Assembly (NCBI RefSeq): GCF_963082655.1
Contig: NC_081554.1
Coordinates: 50,470,750-50,534,749 of the forward strand
Source of the DNA: Stomoxys calcitrans
Lineage: Eukaryota > Arthropoda > Insecta > Diptera > Muscidae
Direction: 5' to 3'
Length of the DNA: 64,000 nt
Shown here: positions 21,694-33,739 of the stretch, in pieces
Layout: the number at the start of each line of letters is the position of its first letter
How positions within the stretch are numbered: position 1 is the first letter of the stretch
Translations under genes and position numbers: made by a program
The notes under the pieces: model-generated
Told to the model about the DNA's origin: nothing
Seen by the model: only the letters and a program-made list of their open reading frames with translations
Database searches by the model: none

Positions 21694-23005
21694 CAGCTCC
21701 ATATGGAGCTCAGAAAAGAACTTGCTGTTTGTGGGGTATTTTGGGAAAGGGGCAGACCCGCAGAAAGTGGGCACAATTCATTCTTTACCCCCAATTCCTT
21801 TCATTTAAGACCCACATTGACATGGTGGGTAAATATGCCCGATTTAGGGGTGTTTAGGGGATTGGGGTGGTCCCCCAAACACTAAGCCCGGAAAATATAT
21901 CAGCAACGTGCTCTATTCTCATATATTTGAACCCCATATTGCCATTGGCCTCAAAATTGGATATCGAATTAGTTTTCTAATCTCATTAAAAACTCCTTAT
22001 TGCAAAAGCCAGCAAATATGTACGGTTTTGGGTATTGGCCCTAAAAACTATGAATATTTAGTTCCACTCTCTTTAAGACCCAAATTGTCTTGGTTAGCAA
22101 ACACGCAGTACTTGGGGGGTTGTTATGGTGGTGGGATGTTCCCTAGACATTTGGTTTCTAATGTTGATTTCAGAAACATGGTCTACTCCCAAATACCTTT
22201 AATTTGAACACCATATTTCTATAGACGGCAAACATGACCGGGGGATGTTTTGGGGGATGGGCGGCCTCGCAGTGAATTGGCCTTGAAAATATATATATCA
22301 AATTCGTGTTCTATTCTAAAAACCATCTTAGTTGAGCCTCATATTGCAATAGTCGGCAAATACTTCCTATTAGGGTGAAGTTGTGGGAGTGGGTTGGCCC
22401 CACTGACACTTTTCCCGAATATTGATAACAGATTAATGCTTTACTCCCAAAGACCTTTCATTTGAGTCCCATATTGCTATGGTCGTAAATTTGTCCCCTT
22501 TGGGAGATGTTTTTGGGGAGAGGCGAACCCCAAACACTTGGTAACATATTTGCATATCATACTCGTATTCTACTCGCAAATACCTTTCCTTTGAGTCCCA
22601 TATTGCCATGGTCGATAAATATGTCCGATATAGGGGTGTTTTGGGAGTTGGGGTGGTCCCCCTAGCACTTGGTCCGACAATTGGATATCAGATACGTTTT
22701 CTTATCCTAAATACCTTTCATTTGAGTCCCATATTGTCGTGATTGGTCTAAATATATGTTTGGTAGGTTTTAGGGTGTGGCGGTCCCCCTAGGTACACCA
22801 TCCGAAATTTGGATACCAAATTTTTATTTTTAGGGTACTATATGAGAGCATACAAAATTTCGCTTAAATCGCACCACCCATCTCCGATATCTGGCATTTC
22901 TGAAAATTAGGGTAAGGGGGAGGGTCCGCCCCCTTCATATATCAAAAATTTAGTATCTGTGAAAATTTCAAGAAAATCGTTCAGCCAATTTTGACCCTTT
23001 AGCAG
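21694..23005 (-). mobile_element. Helitron-like repeat element, block 1
   Basis: Diverged units of about 110-150 bp are built on CTTTCATTTGAGCCCCATAT, TGCCATGGTCGGTAAATATG and GGGGTGTTTTGGGG. The block closes with a non-unit tail (CAAAATTTCGCTTAAATCGC, GGGGGAGGGTCCGCCCCC). The same sequence of individually distinct units appears at 27225-27640 and 59815-60200, so the blocks are copies of one element. Its left terminus is missing here. Strand is set by the CTAG-type end seen in the 53780 copy. Confidence 0.75.
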
Positions 23006-23165
23006 CTTCACTCACGACAAGAAGACCTTTCTTTTGATGTAAAACCAAAAATTCTTTATTGGCAAAAGTGTTTCGATTGTCGGAAGCGATTATTTGTTTA
23101 CCGGAACAATAATTATTCTCCTGTGTCTCTTCTACTAGAGAAAGGGGGTTTTTGGTCGCATAGGC

Positions 23166-23279
23166 CAGTGATGGGCAGAAACACTCACACTATTGCACAT
23201 TACTCTGTTCGTACACAAGAACACAATCGCAAGCAAGCCCATGGGCTTGCACATAATTGCGATAGTGTGCTCGTCACTG
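23166..23279. mobile_element. Small foldback MITE, 114 bp
   Basis: The ends CAGTGATGGGCA and GCTCGTCACTG are inverted, with longer imperfect arms (CACACTATTGC and GCGATAGTGTG). The centre holds a perfect 18-bp palindrome GCAAGCCCATGGGCTTGC. The CAGTGATGGGCA terminus resembles hAT elements. Flanking GCATAGGC and GTATAGAT are a weak candidate 8-bp duplication. Confidence 0.65.
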
Positions 23280-24234
23280 GTATAGATACATACATACACA
23301 CAAGATGTGTTCCTTTTTTTGTCTAAACAAAGAGCAGTCGACCGAGTCGGTCGAGTGCCGAAACTCGGAAAGTGACAATTTTTTAAGTTTCTCCTTAGGT
23401 ACCAAAATGCTGGTATATCCAATGACAAAATTCATTAGATCCACAGACTAAGTCTCATTACTGGCTGACTTTCCTGTATATGGCACGCGATTCAAAAATG
23501 CCGCCTTCAAACCGTTGGCTGGTTGAAGCCGTTTCCGTAGGGAAGCAGAGCCTCATTGTAGGAAGTGATGCTAATGCACATCACCAGATATAGGGAAGTT
23601 CGGATGTCAATATATTAGAAGTAGCAATCTGGCGATTTTTAACAAAGGAGATAAACCGACCTTTATTGCCAGGAACAGGCAGGCGGTCCTAGATATTACC
23701 TTTGTAACGGAAGACATAATCGCAGGAAAAAGCGAGTGGGAAGTGTTGGATGACCACAGCTTCTCTGATCATCGTTATATTATTTTCAGCCTTGGAGAAA
23801 TTACTGCAGAAGTGGTCCCTCGAATAAACAGAAGAAAGGTGGAGGGTGATAAATTTCGGCAAAAATTCTGCACGTCTATCCCTTCTAGACCAGAAAAGGA
23901 AGTGGCAACAGAGAAAGGCTCAAAACAAATCCTGGGTAGAATTCTGCTGATCCGTGGAGAATACATCTGAGGCCTCTATGCTAAGGAAGATTCTGTCCGC
24001 GCGACCTATTACGATGGGGTATATTCAGAAGTTAAAGAATATATGGAAATGTGTAGTGAAGAAACACTAGAACAACTCGCTCATACATATTTCACGCGAA
24101 ATTCTCCAATGTACAACATGGCGAAGAGGTTGTCACTGGCATGCATTTGTCGGAGGTTATTAGGAAAATTGTTTCTCTGCCGAAAACCCTTTGGACGATA
24201 AGAAGTTTCGACCCCTTAAAGTTGCCAGGCCCCG

Positions 24235-24630
24235 TAGCGCAGAGGTTAGCATGTCCGCCTATGACACTGAACGCCTGGGTTCGAATCCTGCCGGGACCAT
24301 CAAAAAAAATTATCAGCGGTGGTGGTATATATGACATCCTGATACAAGCAGCCTATATCTCCCAAAGTCAAGGAAGCTTGTAGTTCAACTGGTGATACAT
24401 AATCAGGGCCTGGCGACTTTGCTAATGCAAATTTTTTCTCCTCCTAATACTGGCCACATTTGTGAGATAGTATGCCATGTAAAACATCTCTCCAAAAAGT
24501 TGTCGCACTGCGGCACGCCGTTCGGACTCGGCTATAAAAAGGAGGCTCTTATCATTGAGCTTTAAATTGAATCGGACTGCACTCATTGATATGTGAGAAG
24601 TTTGCCCTTGCTCCTTGCATTTGCAATGAC
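24235..24630 (+). mobile_element. tRNA-derived SINE inserted in RT copy B
   Basis: The tRNA-like head has an A-box TAGCGCAGAGG and a perfect B-box GGTTCGAATCC at 24278-24288, giving an internal pol III promoter. The body includes CGGCACGCCGTTCGGACTC and AAGGAGGCTCTTATCATTG, shared with pieces at 44288 and 55711. An 11-bp direct repeat GCCAGGCCCCG flanks it (24224-24234 and 24631-24641), and removing one copy restores the continuity seen in RT copy A. An inverted piece of the host RT (24324-24420) lies inside the SINE. Confidence 0.93.
24324..24420 (-). repeat. Inverted fragment of the host RT inside the SINE
   Basis: Read on the minus strand this segment matches 24632-24735 closely (GCCAGGCCCTGATTATGTAT, CCAGTTGAACTACAAGCT), with an 18-bp deletion. 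It interrupts the SINE after CAGCGGTGGT. The two segments form inverted arms about 210 bp apart. Confidence 0.9.
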
Positions 24631-25830
24631 GCCAGGCCCCGATGATGTATCACCGGTTGAACTACAAGCTGTGTCTGATAGAGTGGTTCCTTGGCTTAGG
24701 GAGATTTACTCTGCTTATATCAGCATGTCATATAAACCTGTGGGATGGAGGGACACAAAGGTCATTTTCATTCCGAAACCAGGAAAATCTTACCACACGA
24801 TGGTGAAAGATTTTCGACCTATAAGTCTGTCATCCTTTATGCTGAAGACTCTTGAGAGGTTGATAGATACATATCTTAGGGCAAAGATCCCTGGAGAAGA
24901 CTTGTCGCGGCAGCAGCATGCATATAGTGAGGACAAGCTCACTGAAACAGCTCTTCACGACCTAGTCGGCTACATAGAGGATTCTCCCGCTGTCAAGGAA
25001 TATACAATGACAGCATTTCTTGACATTGAATGTGCTTTCAATAACCTAAAACCGACGTAAATCATGAAAGAGTTGGAGTTTATAGGCATCAACTCTACCG
25101 TAAGAAAGTTTGTTAGTAACTTACTTACTAAAAAATGCATTACGGCAGGCTTGGTATCTGTGGATCTAAAAAGATAGGTGAGCAGAAGAAAACCTCAGGG
25201 AGGTGTACTGTTTGCCTTACTTTGGAATATAGCCATTCACAATATATTATTGTCCCTGGAGGAAAAAGGTGTAAAAGTGGTCGTGGTATGCTGATGACGT
25301 GACAATTGCGGTTAGGGGAGAGTTTTCCAGCACTTTAAGAGATATACTTCAGAAAGCCCTACGTGCAACAGCGAAGTGGGCTACCGAAAGTGGTCTAGGT
25401 ATAAATCCGTGCTAGACAGAAGTAGTTCTTTTCAGCAGGAGATACAAGTTGCCTACAGTGCAACCTGTCTCCTTGGGAGCAGAGAATGTTTTATTTACAG
25501 AAATCGCATAATACCTGGGTGTTTTGCTGGAAAGGAAGTTGAATTTCAAATCCAAGCTTTGGAAAGGGCAAGTCGGGTAACTTTTCCACTATACACCTGC
25601 AAGAGTGCCATAGGCCAGTTGGGGGTTTAGACCAAGTGTCATGCATTGGGTATATACTGCAGTTGTCAGACCTATAATACTGTATGGTGTTGTGGTCTGG
25701 TGGACGGCGCTTGAAAAGACCACCTACTGTTCTATACTCAACCAGATTCAAAGGATGGTTTGTTTGTGCATGAGTCTCTCTAATGATGATAAAAGAAAGA
25801 ATACGCACACTGTATTTGTATAAAATATAT

Positions 25831-26774
25831 GATCTGGCCTGATCCTGTGTGGCAGGATCTTCGTTTATCCTGACCAAAATTATATGCCAAACATTTTCGT
25901 TTTCAACATGCAATACATCCCAAATGCCTCAAACGCATTCGGCTTTTGATTTTTCTTTAATTAAATAATAATTTAATTTTACATGTAATCGCAAGTTATT
26001 GACATGTTTTGTCTATGATAATTTGTCCATGATTTAAATACATAATGCAGCATTATGTGTAATGTCAACATTATCGGCAAAACCATTTTCGATTTCACAT
26101 AATTTGTAAAGCAAACATAAATAAAATGCAAAATGTGCATGATGGGAAGAAGTTGCATTAAGCAAATATTATACAAAAACGATCACCAGTGAATGATAGA
26201 TAACAGCACAAAGGACAAAATAGGACTCGTTTATTTCGAAATGGCCATCAACAGTGAATTGAAACAATTTGCAATTTGCAATTTAAATATGAAAATGAAA
26301 TCAATTGAATTCGATTTAGCAACAATAAAAGTGAATTAAATTAATAGTAAGCTTGTGTGGGCAATGGTTGAGAGAAGAAGAGTGAGAAAACAAGAGGATG
26401 CGAATAGGGAATCCTTCAACTATTGTAGTCAAATGCATAATTGATGCATGTATGCAGGGATTTTAAAGCTATAACTCATACAAATAACAGTTTTGCCATT
26501 TGGTAGATGGCAAAATGAAGAGAAAATCGAATCTTCTCAGTAGAATATTTTAGTAAGAGATGATTGAAGCACATAACTAATATAGTACTCGATTTTATAT
26601 GGAACAAAATTATCCTTTAAATATTTATTTTTGACAATTAAAGAGCTTTTAGTGAAATACCAAGCTACGAAAATAGTATATGCAGATCGCTTGACTAGCA
26701 GTATAACAATATTAGTGGGTTTATCTGAATCCCATATGATCTTTATTGGACTACGAATTCGCTCGGAGGGTTTA
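25831..26774. other. AT-rich noncoding stretch
   Basis: No gene or repeat family recognised. The sequence is rich in AAATTAAATAAT-like runs and TTGCAATTTGCAATTT-type short repeats. Confidence 0.45.
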
Positions 26775-29387
26775 ATGTCTTTTAAGTTTGGATGTTAGTT
26801 GCACTCCATTCTTAAACGACTTTATGTCAGCCCGATATTCTCATGATGTCCGATTTAGGGGTGTTTTCGGGGTAAGGTGGTCCCCCGGACACTTGGAAGT
26901 GAAAAAAAATGTCAGCTCTGTGCTCTTCTCCCAAATACCATTTATTCAAATCCCATATTGACATTGATTTAAAAGGGAGTTTACAGTATGAGGCGTTCTC
27001 CAAACACTTAGCCCCAAAATTGGTTATCACATTCGTTTTCTAATCTCAAATACCTTTCATTTGAGCCGCATATTGACATGGTCGGTAAATTTTTACCCTT
27101 TGTAGGGTGTTTTGGGGAAGGGGCGATACCCCAAATACATGGTCCCACATTTGGATATCAAATTCGTATTCTACTCGCAATTACCTTTATTTGAGTCCCA
27201 TATTTCAATGGTCAATAAATAATTCCTGTTTTTGGGGTATTTTGGGTAGACCCCCAGAACATGGTCCCGATGGTGGGTATCAATTTCGTGCTCTACTCCC
27301 CAATTCCTTTCATTTGAGCCCCACATTGACATGGTTGGTGAATATGCCGGATTTAGGAGTGTTTCGGCAAGTGGGGTAATCCCCCAAACACTTAGTTCGG
27401 AAAATATATCAGCATGGTGCTCTATTCTAATATATTTACATATCATTTATTTGAACGCCATATTGACATTGGCTTCGAAATTTGATATCAAATTCATTTT
27501 CTAATCTCAAATAACTTTCATTTAAAACCCTTATTGCAAAAGTCAAGAAATATGTCCGGTTAGGGGTATGGGCCCCTATCAAGATCGTGCTCCACTGTCT
27601 TGAAGACTCAAATTATCATGGTGAGCAAATACGTTCTATTTGGGAGGTTGTTTATGGTGGTGGGACGTTTCCTAGACAGTTGGTTCCGATTGTTGATAAC
27701 AGATTCGATGTCTACTCACAAATACCTTTCATTTGAGCCCCATATTTCCATAGTTGTCATACATGACCGGTTTGGCGGATGGGGTGGTTACTCAGTGCCT
27801 TGAAAATATATATCAGATTCGTTTTCTACTCTAAAATGCCTCCAATTTGAGCCCCACATTGCAATTTTCATCAAATATGTCCAAAATGGGTGGTGTTATG
27901 GGGGTGGGGTGGCCCCATAGACACTTTTTCCCGAAGATTCATATCAAATACGTGCTTTACTCCCAAGGACCTTTCATTTGAGGCCCATATTGCTATGGTC
28001 GTAAATTTGTCCTCTTTGGGGGATGTTTTTCGGGGAGTGGTCCCCCAAACACTTGGTCCCACATTCAGAAATCACATTCCCCATATAGCCATGGTCATTA
28101 AACAAATCCTGTTTGGGGGGTGTTTTTTTGTTTAATATTTGATAATCATACTCGTACTCTACTCTCAACCTTTCATTGGAGTCCCATATTGTCCCGATTG
28201 GTCCACTTCTCATTTTTGGCGGTCCTCTTGGGGCGACGCCTTAGGTAGTTGGATCTAATTTTTGACACCATATTCGTATTCTTGTCCCGAAAACCTTTCA
28301 TTTGAGTCTCATATTGTCTCGATCGGTCCAGTTTGATTTTTGGCAGTACTTTTGGGGCGGTTTTGGGCTTGGGATGGCTTCCTAGGTACTTGAACCCAAT
28401 TTAAAACATCATATTCATACTCTGCTTCAAAATACTTTTCATTTGTGTTCCATATTGTCCCGATCGGTCAACTTTTGATTTTGGGCACTACTTTTTGGGC
28501 AGTTTTGGGCCTGGGGCGGCTCCCTAGATACTTGGTTCCAATTTCAAATATCATATTCATACTCTACTTCCGAGTACCTTTGCTTGGAGTCCTATATTGT
28601 CCCGATGGGTCCACTTTTTATTTTGGGCGGTACTCTTGGGGCGACGCTCTAGGTACTTGGTTAAAATTTTTTACACCATATTTGTACTTTACCCCCGAAA
28701 ACCTTTTATTTGCGTTCCATATTGTCCCAATCGTTCCACTTTGGTTTTTGGCAGTACTTTTGGAGCGGTTTTGGGCTTGGGATGGCTTCATACTCTACTC
28801 TCAAATACTTTTCATTTGTGTCCCATATTGTCCGGATCCGTCAACTTTTGATTTTGGCCACTACTTTAGGGTTGTTTTAGGCCTGGGGCATCCTCCTAAG
28901 TACTTGAAACTAGTGTTTAACACCATATTCGTATTTAACTCCGAAATACCTTTCATTTGAGTCCCATATAGTCCCAATCGGTAAATATGTCCTGCTGGGG
29001 GCTTTTGGTTATGTCAGATGTGTACTCTACTTTTAAATACTTTTCATTTGATACCCATATTGCCCAAAGCGGTGGTGGTTTTGGGGTGGGGAACCCCCCA
29101 GACTCTTATGGTGCAATTTTTATGCCAAGTTCGCAGTCTACTCTTAAATACCTTTCATTTGATACCCATATTGTCTCAACCGGTAAACATGTCCGTTCGG
29201 GTGTATTTTGGGATGGGGCGTCCCTCCAGGTTACTTGACCCCAAAGTTTTATACCAATTTCGAGTTTTTGGAGTACCATATGGTGGCATATGAAATTACG
29301 GCATAAATCGGTGTACCCATCTCCGAGATCTTGCGTTTTTGTAAATTGTGGTAAGGGGGAGCGTCCGCCCCCCCCCCCCCCCCCAAG
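26775..29387 (-). mobile_element. Helitron-like repeat element, block 2 (about 2.6 kb)
   Basis: The left part keeps the subterminal sequence TTAAGTTTGGATGTTAG and CACTCCATTCTTAAACG, also seen at 59233-59260. About 17-20 units with TTTCATTTGAG follow at 105-150 bp spacing. Within the block a subfamily shift is visible: from about 28150 the units carry TTGTCCCGATCGGTC and GGGGCGGTTTTGGGC. The block ends in the tail GTGTACCCATCTCCGAGATC and a run of 17 C at 29368-29384. Confidence 0.8.
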
Positions 29388-29875
29388 AAAAATAACGAAA
29401 AAATTCACTAAAAAGAACAACAAAAAGACTAAAAGCAGACTATCTAAAAAGACCTCAGCATTCCAGATATTTGCTATTTTAAATTTAAGTTAGAATTAGA
29501 ACAGAACAGTGGGTCTTTCTGTGCAAAAACTGGGAAGTTTGCGGGTTACCCACTTATAGTGAAGGAAGTAGGAGGTTGATGATCTGCGACTTGTTCTAGT
29601 GGAGCGGCAGATATAAAGCTCCGAAGTAGGATTAGAATAAACTTCAAACACCCAACAGGTGTGGCGGTGGCATCTGGCCGTAGCATGTTGTATACTACAG
29701 AGATCTCCACTAGTAAAGCGTCTGCGACAGGCTCCACTAGCCGACAAACGACTGGTCTGCATGGGGCCGAACCTATTCTATCTACGCATGCCATTAATGT
29801 GCCTGGCAAACTAAAACGCTGTTTGAGGTTTTTTGAGAGGCTTGATGCGAATAATTTGTAAACTTTCACCGATAA
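29388..29875. other. Unassigned segment upstream of an RNase H remnant
   Basis: An A-rich stretch is followed by about 350 bp of more GC-rich sequence. It probably belongs to the 5' or ORF1 part of the adjacent retroelement, but I recognise no domain. Open frames occur on both strands without a clear preference. Confidence 0.35.
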
Positions 29876-30882
29876 GAAGAGAGGCTTCCTTAGTTGGGCC
29901 AGGAGCTTTAGGGTTTTACGAGCTTTATCTCAAAAACAAGAATCAAGCCAATCGGCCTAGAGGTTGGGAGCAGGTCATACCATCGCAGTATAGGATAGGA
30001 AACCTGGAAGGAATGGAAGAGGTTTCCGATCGTATACCTGAGACGACACTTGAGGTCGTGTGCGAGGCACTGCTGCCAGCGGCACAGTCTAGGATTGAAG
30101 GATCCCTAGTATTGTCATCTGGAAGATCATGTTACATGGATTGATCAAATCTAGAGGACAGAGTGGGCCTGGGGGTCTATATTGAAATCCCAGGTACTGA
30201 GATCTGTTTTAGACTGACTGACCGAAATTCGGTCCTGGAGGCGGAGATGCGGGTGATCACGGAATGCGTGAGGTGGCGTGGTGTTAACGCGAGGAAGTCG
30301 AGTGGGAACATTTTTACAGACAGTAAAACTGCGATAAGGGCAATAACAACCATGACGGAAAGATCACGAACAGTCTTGGAATGTAAGAAGTAGATTAACG
30401 CCTTCTCTGAGGATGCCACAATTAGCATTGTTTAGTTGCCGGCCCATACCAGAGTAACTGGGAATGTGAAAGCAGACGATTTCGCAGTGAAGACCAGAGA
30501 ACTGCCGTCAATAATCTTGGTTAACCCGAAACCTTTCGAGTCGACGCAGTCCGAGTTAAGGGCGTGCGCGACGAATGCGCATGTAACACTGTGGTACAGC
30601 GAAACGGTCGGTAGGATGGCGAAAATCCTATGGGGAGATTCAGATCGTGAAAAGACAAAGCTATTACTGAGGGGAAGTAAGAAGGAGGTCAGTATAGATC
30701 TCGGTATTATAACGGAACACATAGGACCACAAGCTCACTAATGTAAAATCGGTGCGGCAAGTGATAACATGTGTAGAGCATTCGGGGAAGATGATGAGAC
30801 GTTGGAGCATTTCCTATGTCATTGCCCGGCTTTCGCGTCTAACAGATACCGGCACTTAGGTGGGGACACAATACCAGTCTGA
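29876..30882 (+). pseudogene. Non-LTR retrotransposon RNase H and C-terminal zinc motif (copy C)
   Basis: The + strand reads a degenerate RNase H domain. SSGRSCYMD, a stop and SNLEDRVG stand where TDGSxLEDRVG is expected. RLTDRNSVLEAEMRVITE carries the second acidic residue and IFTDSKTAIRAI the third. LPAHTRVTGNVKADDFAVK stands for the PGHxxxxGNxxAD block. The C-terminal motif MCRAFGEDDETLEHFLCHC with PAFASNRYRHLGGDTIP matches that at 48960-49060. In-frame stops at three places show it is dead. The 3' UTR resumes at 31476 after a DINE-1-like insertion. RNase H downstream of RT is known in I, R1 and LOA-type elements. Confidence 0.87.
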
Positions 30883-31475
30883 AGACCATAAAAGCTTTAT
30901 TTTTTAACCGATTACGCTGAAATTTTAAACAGTGAGTACTTTTAGGCCACATAACGCAGGACCCAAATATGTTTCAGATCGGACTATATATTTAGATATA
31001 GCTGCCTCATAGATCGATCTCCCGATAAAGGGTCTGAACCCCATAAAAGCTTTATTTTTTATCCGATTTAGCTGAAATTTGAAGTAGTGAATAGTTTTAG
31101 GCCTACCAACATCTGACCGAAATATGGTTCAAATCGGACTATATTTAGATAGAGCTGCCATATAGATCGATCTCCCGATAAAGGCTCTGAAGCCCATAAA
31201 AGCCCTATTTATTATCCGATTTCGCTGAAATTTGAAACAGTTGGTAGTTTTAGGTCTCCCGGTCTATCCGCGGCAAATATGGTTTGGATCGGACTATATT
31301 TAGCTATAGCTGCCATATAGATCGATTTCCCGATAAAGGGTCTGAAGCCCATATAAGCATAAGTTGGGTGCATAAGTTATCCAATTTTTATCGGATTGTG
31401 ACGTTACATATATACCCGAGGTGGTGGGTATCCAAAGTTCGGCCCGGCCGAACTTAATGCCTTTTTTACTTGTTT
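30883..31475 (+). mobile_element. DINE-1-like element inside retroelement copy C
   Basis: Four central units (TAGATATAGCTGCC, GATCGATCTCCCGATAAAGG, ATTTAGCTGAAATTTGAA) end with the terminal segment GAGGTGGTGGGTATCCAAAG, hairpin TTCGGCCCGGCCGAA and TTTTTACTTGTT. The 5' head is absent. It separates the zinc-motif region from the retroelement's 3' UTR. Confidence 0.88.
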
Positions 31476-31545
31476 GTATTTAGGGCGCACAACAAGCCTA
31501 TTACTGGCTTAGGTGTATGTCCAACCTAACCTAACCTATTAGGTC
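31476..31545 (+). other. 3' UTR and tail of retroelement copy C
   Basis: GTATTTAGGG, CAAGCCTATTACTGGCTT and CCAACCTAACCTAACCTA parallel 49148-49217 downstream of copy D. This supports C and D being one family whose RNA ended in CCTAA-like repeats. Confidence 0.8.
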
Positions 31546-33289
31546 TTTAGTATTCGCACAGGGCTTAGCACAGCTTATTAATGTTGGTTCTACCCCAGGA
31601 AATCTGGTGAGAGTTCGCATCGCATCCTATAAATTCTTCATCTTCTGTCTGTTTTGCCTTCCTCACCAGCCGTTGCAGCTCTTCCAAGATTTTTCGATTT
31701 GGCAACACTGTGTAGGGTTTGCTTACAAAAAAGTGCGTTTGTTTTATAATAAATGAAAATTTTTCCTAATTCGTTGCCTGGGAAAGTTAATGTTGCCATA
31801 GATTTTGTGCCTCAACAAAAAACAACCATATTAAAATTTGAGATATATTTTATTTTTAATGAAACACGTGTCAATGCAAAGGACCCCGGACCCCAGTAAT
31901 TTCTTTCCTATCAAAAAAAAAAAATTAAAAAAAAAATAAATCGAAAAAGTTCCACAATTTCATGGTGGTTTGTGTTATGTTCTACACATGTTTCATAAGC
32001 CACAACGAAATAATGTTTAAAAATTGTTGGCTCGTTTTTTCTTTAATCAAATAAAATTCCATAATTTTAAAAGCATTGAACCCTTATGTGGCATGCCTTA
32101 GCAGAACCAGGATAATTTAACTTTAATGAAACCATAAAAATAATTTTTAATGGTTTTTATGGCAATTTTAACACAAAATAAGTGAAACCCATAGGGTGGG
32201 ACATAGGCTCTTCGTTTTTTTAGAGTAAAAACAGGAAAGTTGAAACAAAAATATATTTTTTTTTTTGAATTTTCAACACCATCATATGCAAGGGAAATGC
32301 TACTCGCTACCCTCTTAAATTGAGATCCTTAAATGAATGTTCAACGGCGAGTGTATTGGCACGCGTGCCCATATGTTGTGAAAAGAAATTCCAAACAATA
32401 CAAAAAAAGGCGACAACACAAAGATCTGCCGACTTTGTTTTTTTTTTTTGTTGTTTTTGTCAAAAGACAAGTCACTCATATGACTTTTAAGCAGCAAAGT
32501 GCCAGTGACATTTAACATAACATGTCGTTTTTTATCCTCCCTTAGAATGTTTTTTTGTGAAAAAAAAATTCCCTCACACAAACCCACTTGGAAAAAGGTG
32601 TCATAAATTTTCACACTCAACATTTTTATGGCACTTAAATGCTCTGATGACAATTCGTTGACAATTTTAAATTAAACCATATGAGTTTTTTTCATTTTAA
32701 AATTCCCTAGATGCCTACGCGCTACGCTACGCTTTATTTAGTCGAGGGAGACCAACCTTCAAATGTCATCACTATGTTTTTGTTGGCAAGACCAATTAAG
32801 AAATTTTTATGATTAATTTGTTTCACAAAATTGCAGTCAAATGTAAATAGTTTAAAAATAATTATAGTCCTTGGGAAAAATAAACAATAAAAGTTAACAC
32901 ATGTTTTTATATAGAGCTGTACAATAAAAAAAAAACACATTATAGCAATGACATCCGAAAAATGCCCTGCATTATTTGTTTAATTCGTAATGTGTGCTAG
33001 ATAACACTTTGTGTTATTTACCATTAGCATTTGAGGCTATAAATTGAAATCAATCGATAACTGCAAGCGTTAGCGTTATATAAAAAAACTGATAAGGATA
33101 TGAGTAAATGCATGTAGTATAACTAAATGCAGAAGTTTAAAAGAATGCATTCGTTGGTTAAGACTGTATGCATATAAAGCTGTGTTGGGCAAAACACCAT
33201 TGACGTAGTTAAACATTTTTCCTGGGGGGTGCTACAACCCTACCCAAAAAAAAAAAAAGAAAAAACAACAAAACATTAAATCAATTAAA
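31546..33289. other. AT-rich noncoding stretch
   Basis: Homopolymer A and T runs dominate (for example near 31913 and 32435). TACGCGCTACGCTACGCT at about 32716 is a minor local repeat. No gene is recognised. Confidence 0.45.
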
Positions 33290-33370
33290 AAGGCAAAAGG
33301 AGGCCGAGCCGAACATCGAATACCTACCTCGGATACATAAAAACAACATTTCGTTAAATTCCGGTATGGA
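33290..33370 (-). mobile_element. DINE-1-like 3' terminal fragment
   Basis: AAAAAGGCAAAAGGAGGCC, GAGCCGAACATCGAATACC and TACCTCGGATACATAAA resemble the start at 19987 in order and spacing, but diverged. Confidence 0.5.
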
Positions 33371-33464
33371 ATGATTATGAGCATAAACGACCGGGCGGCA
33401 CGGCTTAGGGACTCAGTGCCTATGATACTAGATATGAGAAGGCGAGTTATTGGCGCCTTTAAAT

Positions 33465-33494
33465 TAGAGCTGGCAAAATATAGATGGTATTATA
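33465..33494. mobile_element. Terminal fragment of the hAT-like MITE seen at 11333
   Basis: TTAGAGCTGGCAAAATATAG resembles the left terminus of the 437-bp element. It is cut by the mariner MITE beginning at 33495; GATATTTAATTTTTTGGC after that MITE may be its continuation. Confidence 0.5.
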
Positions 33495-33730
33495 TGGGTT
33501 GCCCAAAAAGTAATTGCGTAATTTTCATATAGTCGGCGTTGACAAATTTTTTCACAGCTCGTGACTCTGTAATTGCATTCTTTCTTCTGTCAGTTATCAG
33601 CTGTTACTTTTAGCTTGCTTTAGAAAAAAAGTGTAAAAAAAGTTTATTTGATTAAAGTTCATTCAAAGTTTTATTAAAAATGCATCTATTTTCTTTTAAA
33701 AAATCCGCAATTACTTTTTGGGCAACTCAA
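33495..33730. mobile_element. Mariner-type MITE, copy 3
   Basis: TGGGTTGCCCAAAAAGTAAT and GGGCAACTCAA termini are flanked by TA. The interior is nearly identical to copies 1 and 4. Confidence 0.95.
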
Positions 33731-33739
33731 TAGATATTT

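Larger units (their letters stand above)
23477..25830 (+). pseudogene. Non-LTR retrotransposon ORF2 remnant: endonuclease plus RT (copy B)
   Basis: The endonuclease part reads LIVGSDANAHH, then GSSDVN, NRQAVLDITFV and DDHSFSDHRYI; the SDH motif is the catalytic hallmark of APE-type endonucleases. A degenerate linker leads to the RT blocks TIRSFDPLKLPGP (before the SINE insertion), then GPDDVSPVELQAVSD, KDFRPISLSSFMLKTLE, TAFLDIECAFNN, KPQGGVLFALLWN and YADDVTIAV (25287-25298). The thumb-like HWVYTAVVRPIILYGVVVWW ends near 25710. YADD is intact, but the frame is broken by stops (for example Trp to stop near 23590) and by a shift just before YADD. A 396-bp SINE with target duplication splits the RT. 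This is the most complete retroelement in the window. RNase H is absent; copies at 29880 and 48150 may represent the 3' part of the same family, which is inference. Confidence 0.9.

Noticed and set aside
22140..22990. Protein-coding exons in GGGGTG-rich sequence
   Set aside because: All open frames follow the Helitron-like unit and occur equally on both strands.
24235..24310. Functional tRNA gene
   Set aside because: A- and B-boxes are present, but the sequence is the head of a SINE with a long non-tRNA body and a target duplication.
28445..28960. 171-codon open frame
   Set aside because: Lies wholly in Helitron-like tandem units and repeats with them.
29368..29384. Run of 17 C as a regulatory element
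   Set aside because: Falls in the tail of a Helitron-like block where related copies have GTCCGCCCCC; likely slippage or sequencing error.
31525..31545. Telomeric repeat
   Set aside because: Only two or three CCTAA units at LINE 3' ends; Diptera lack this telomere type.
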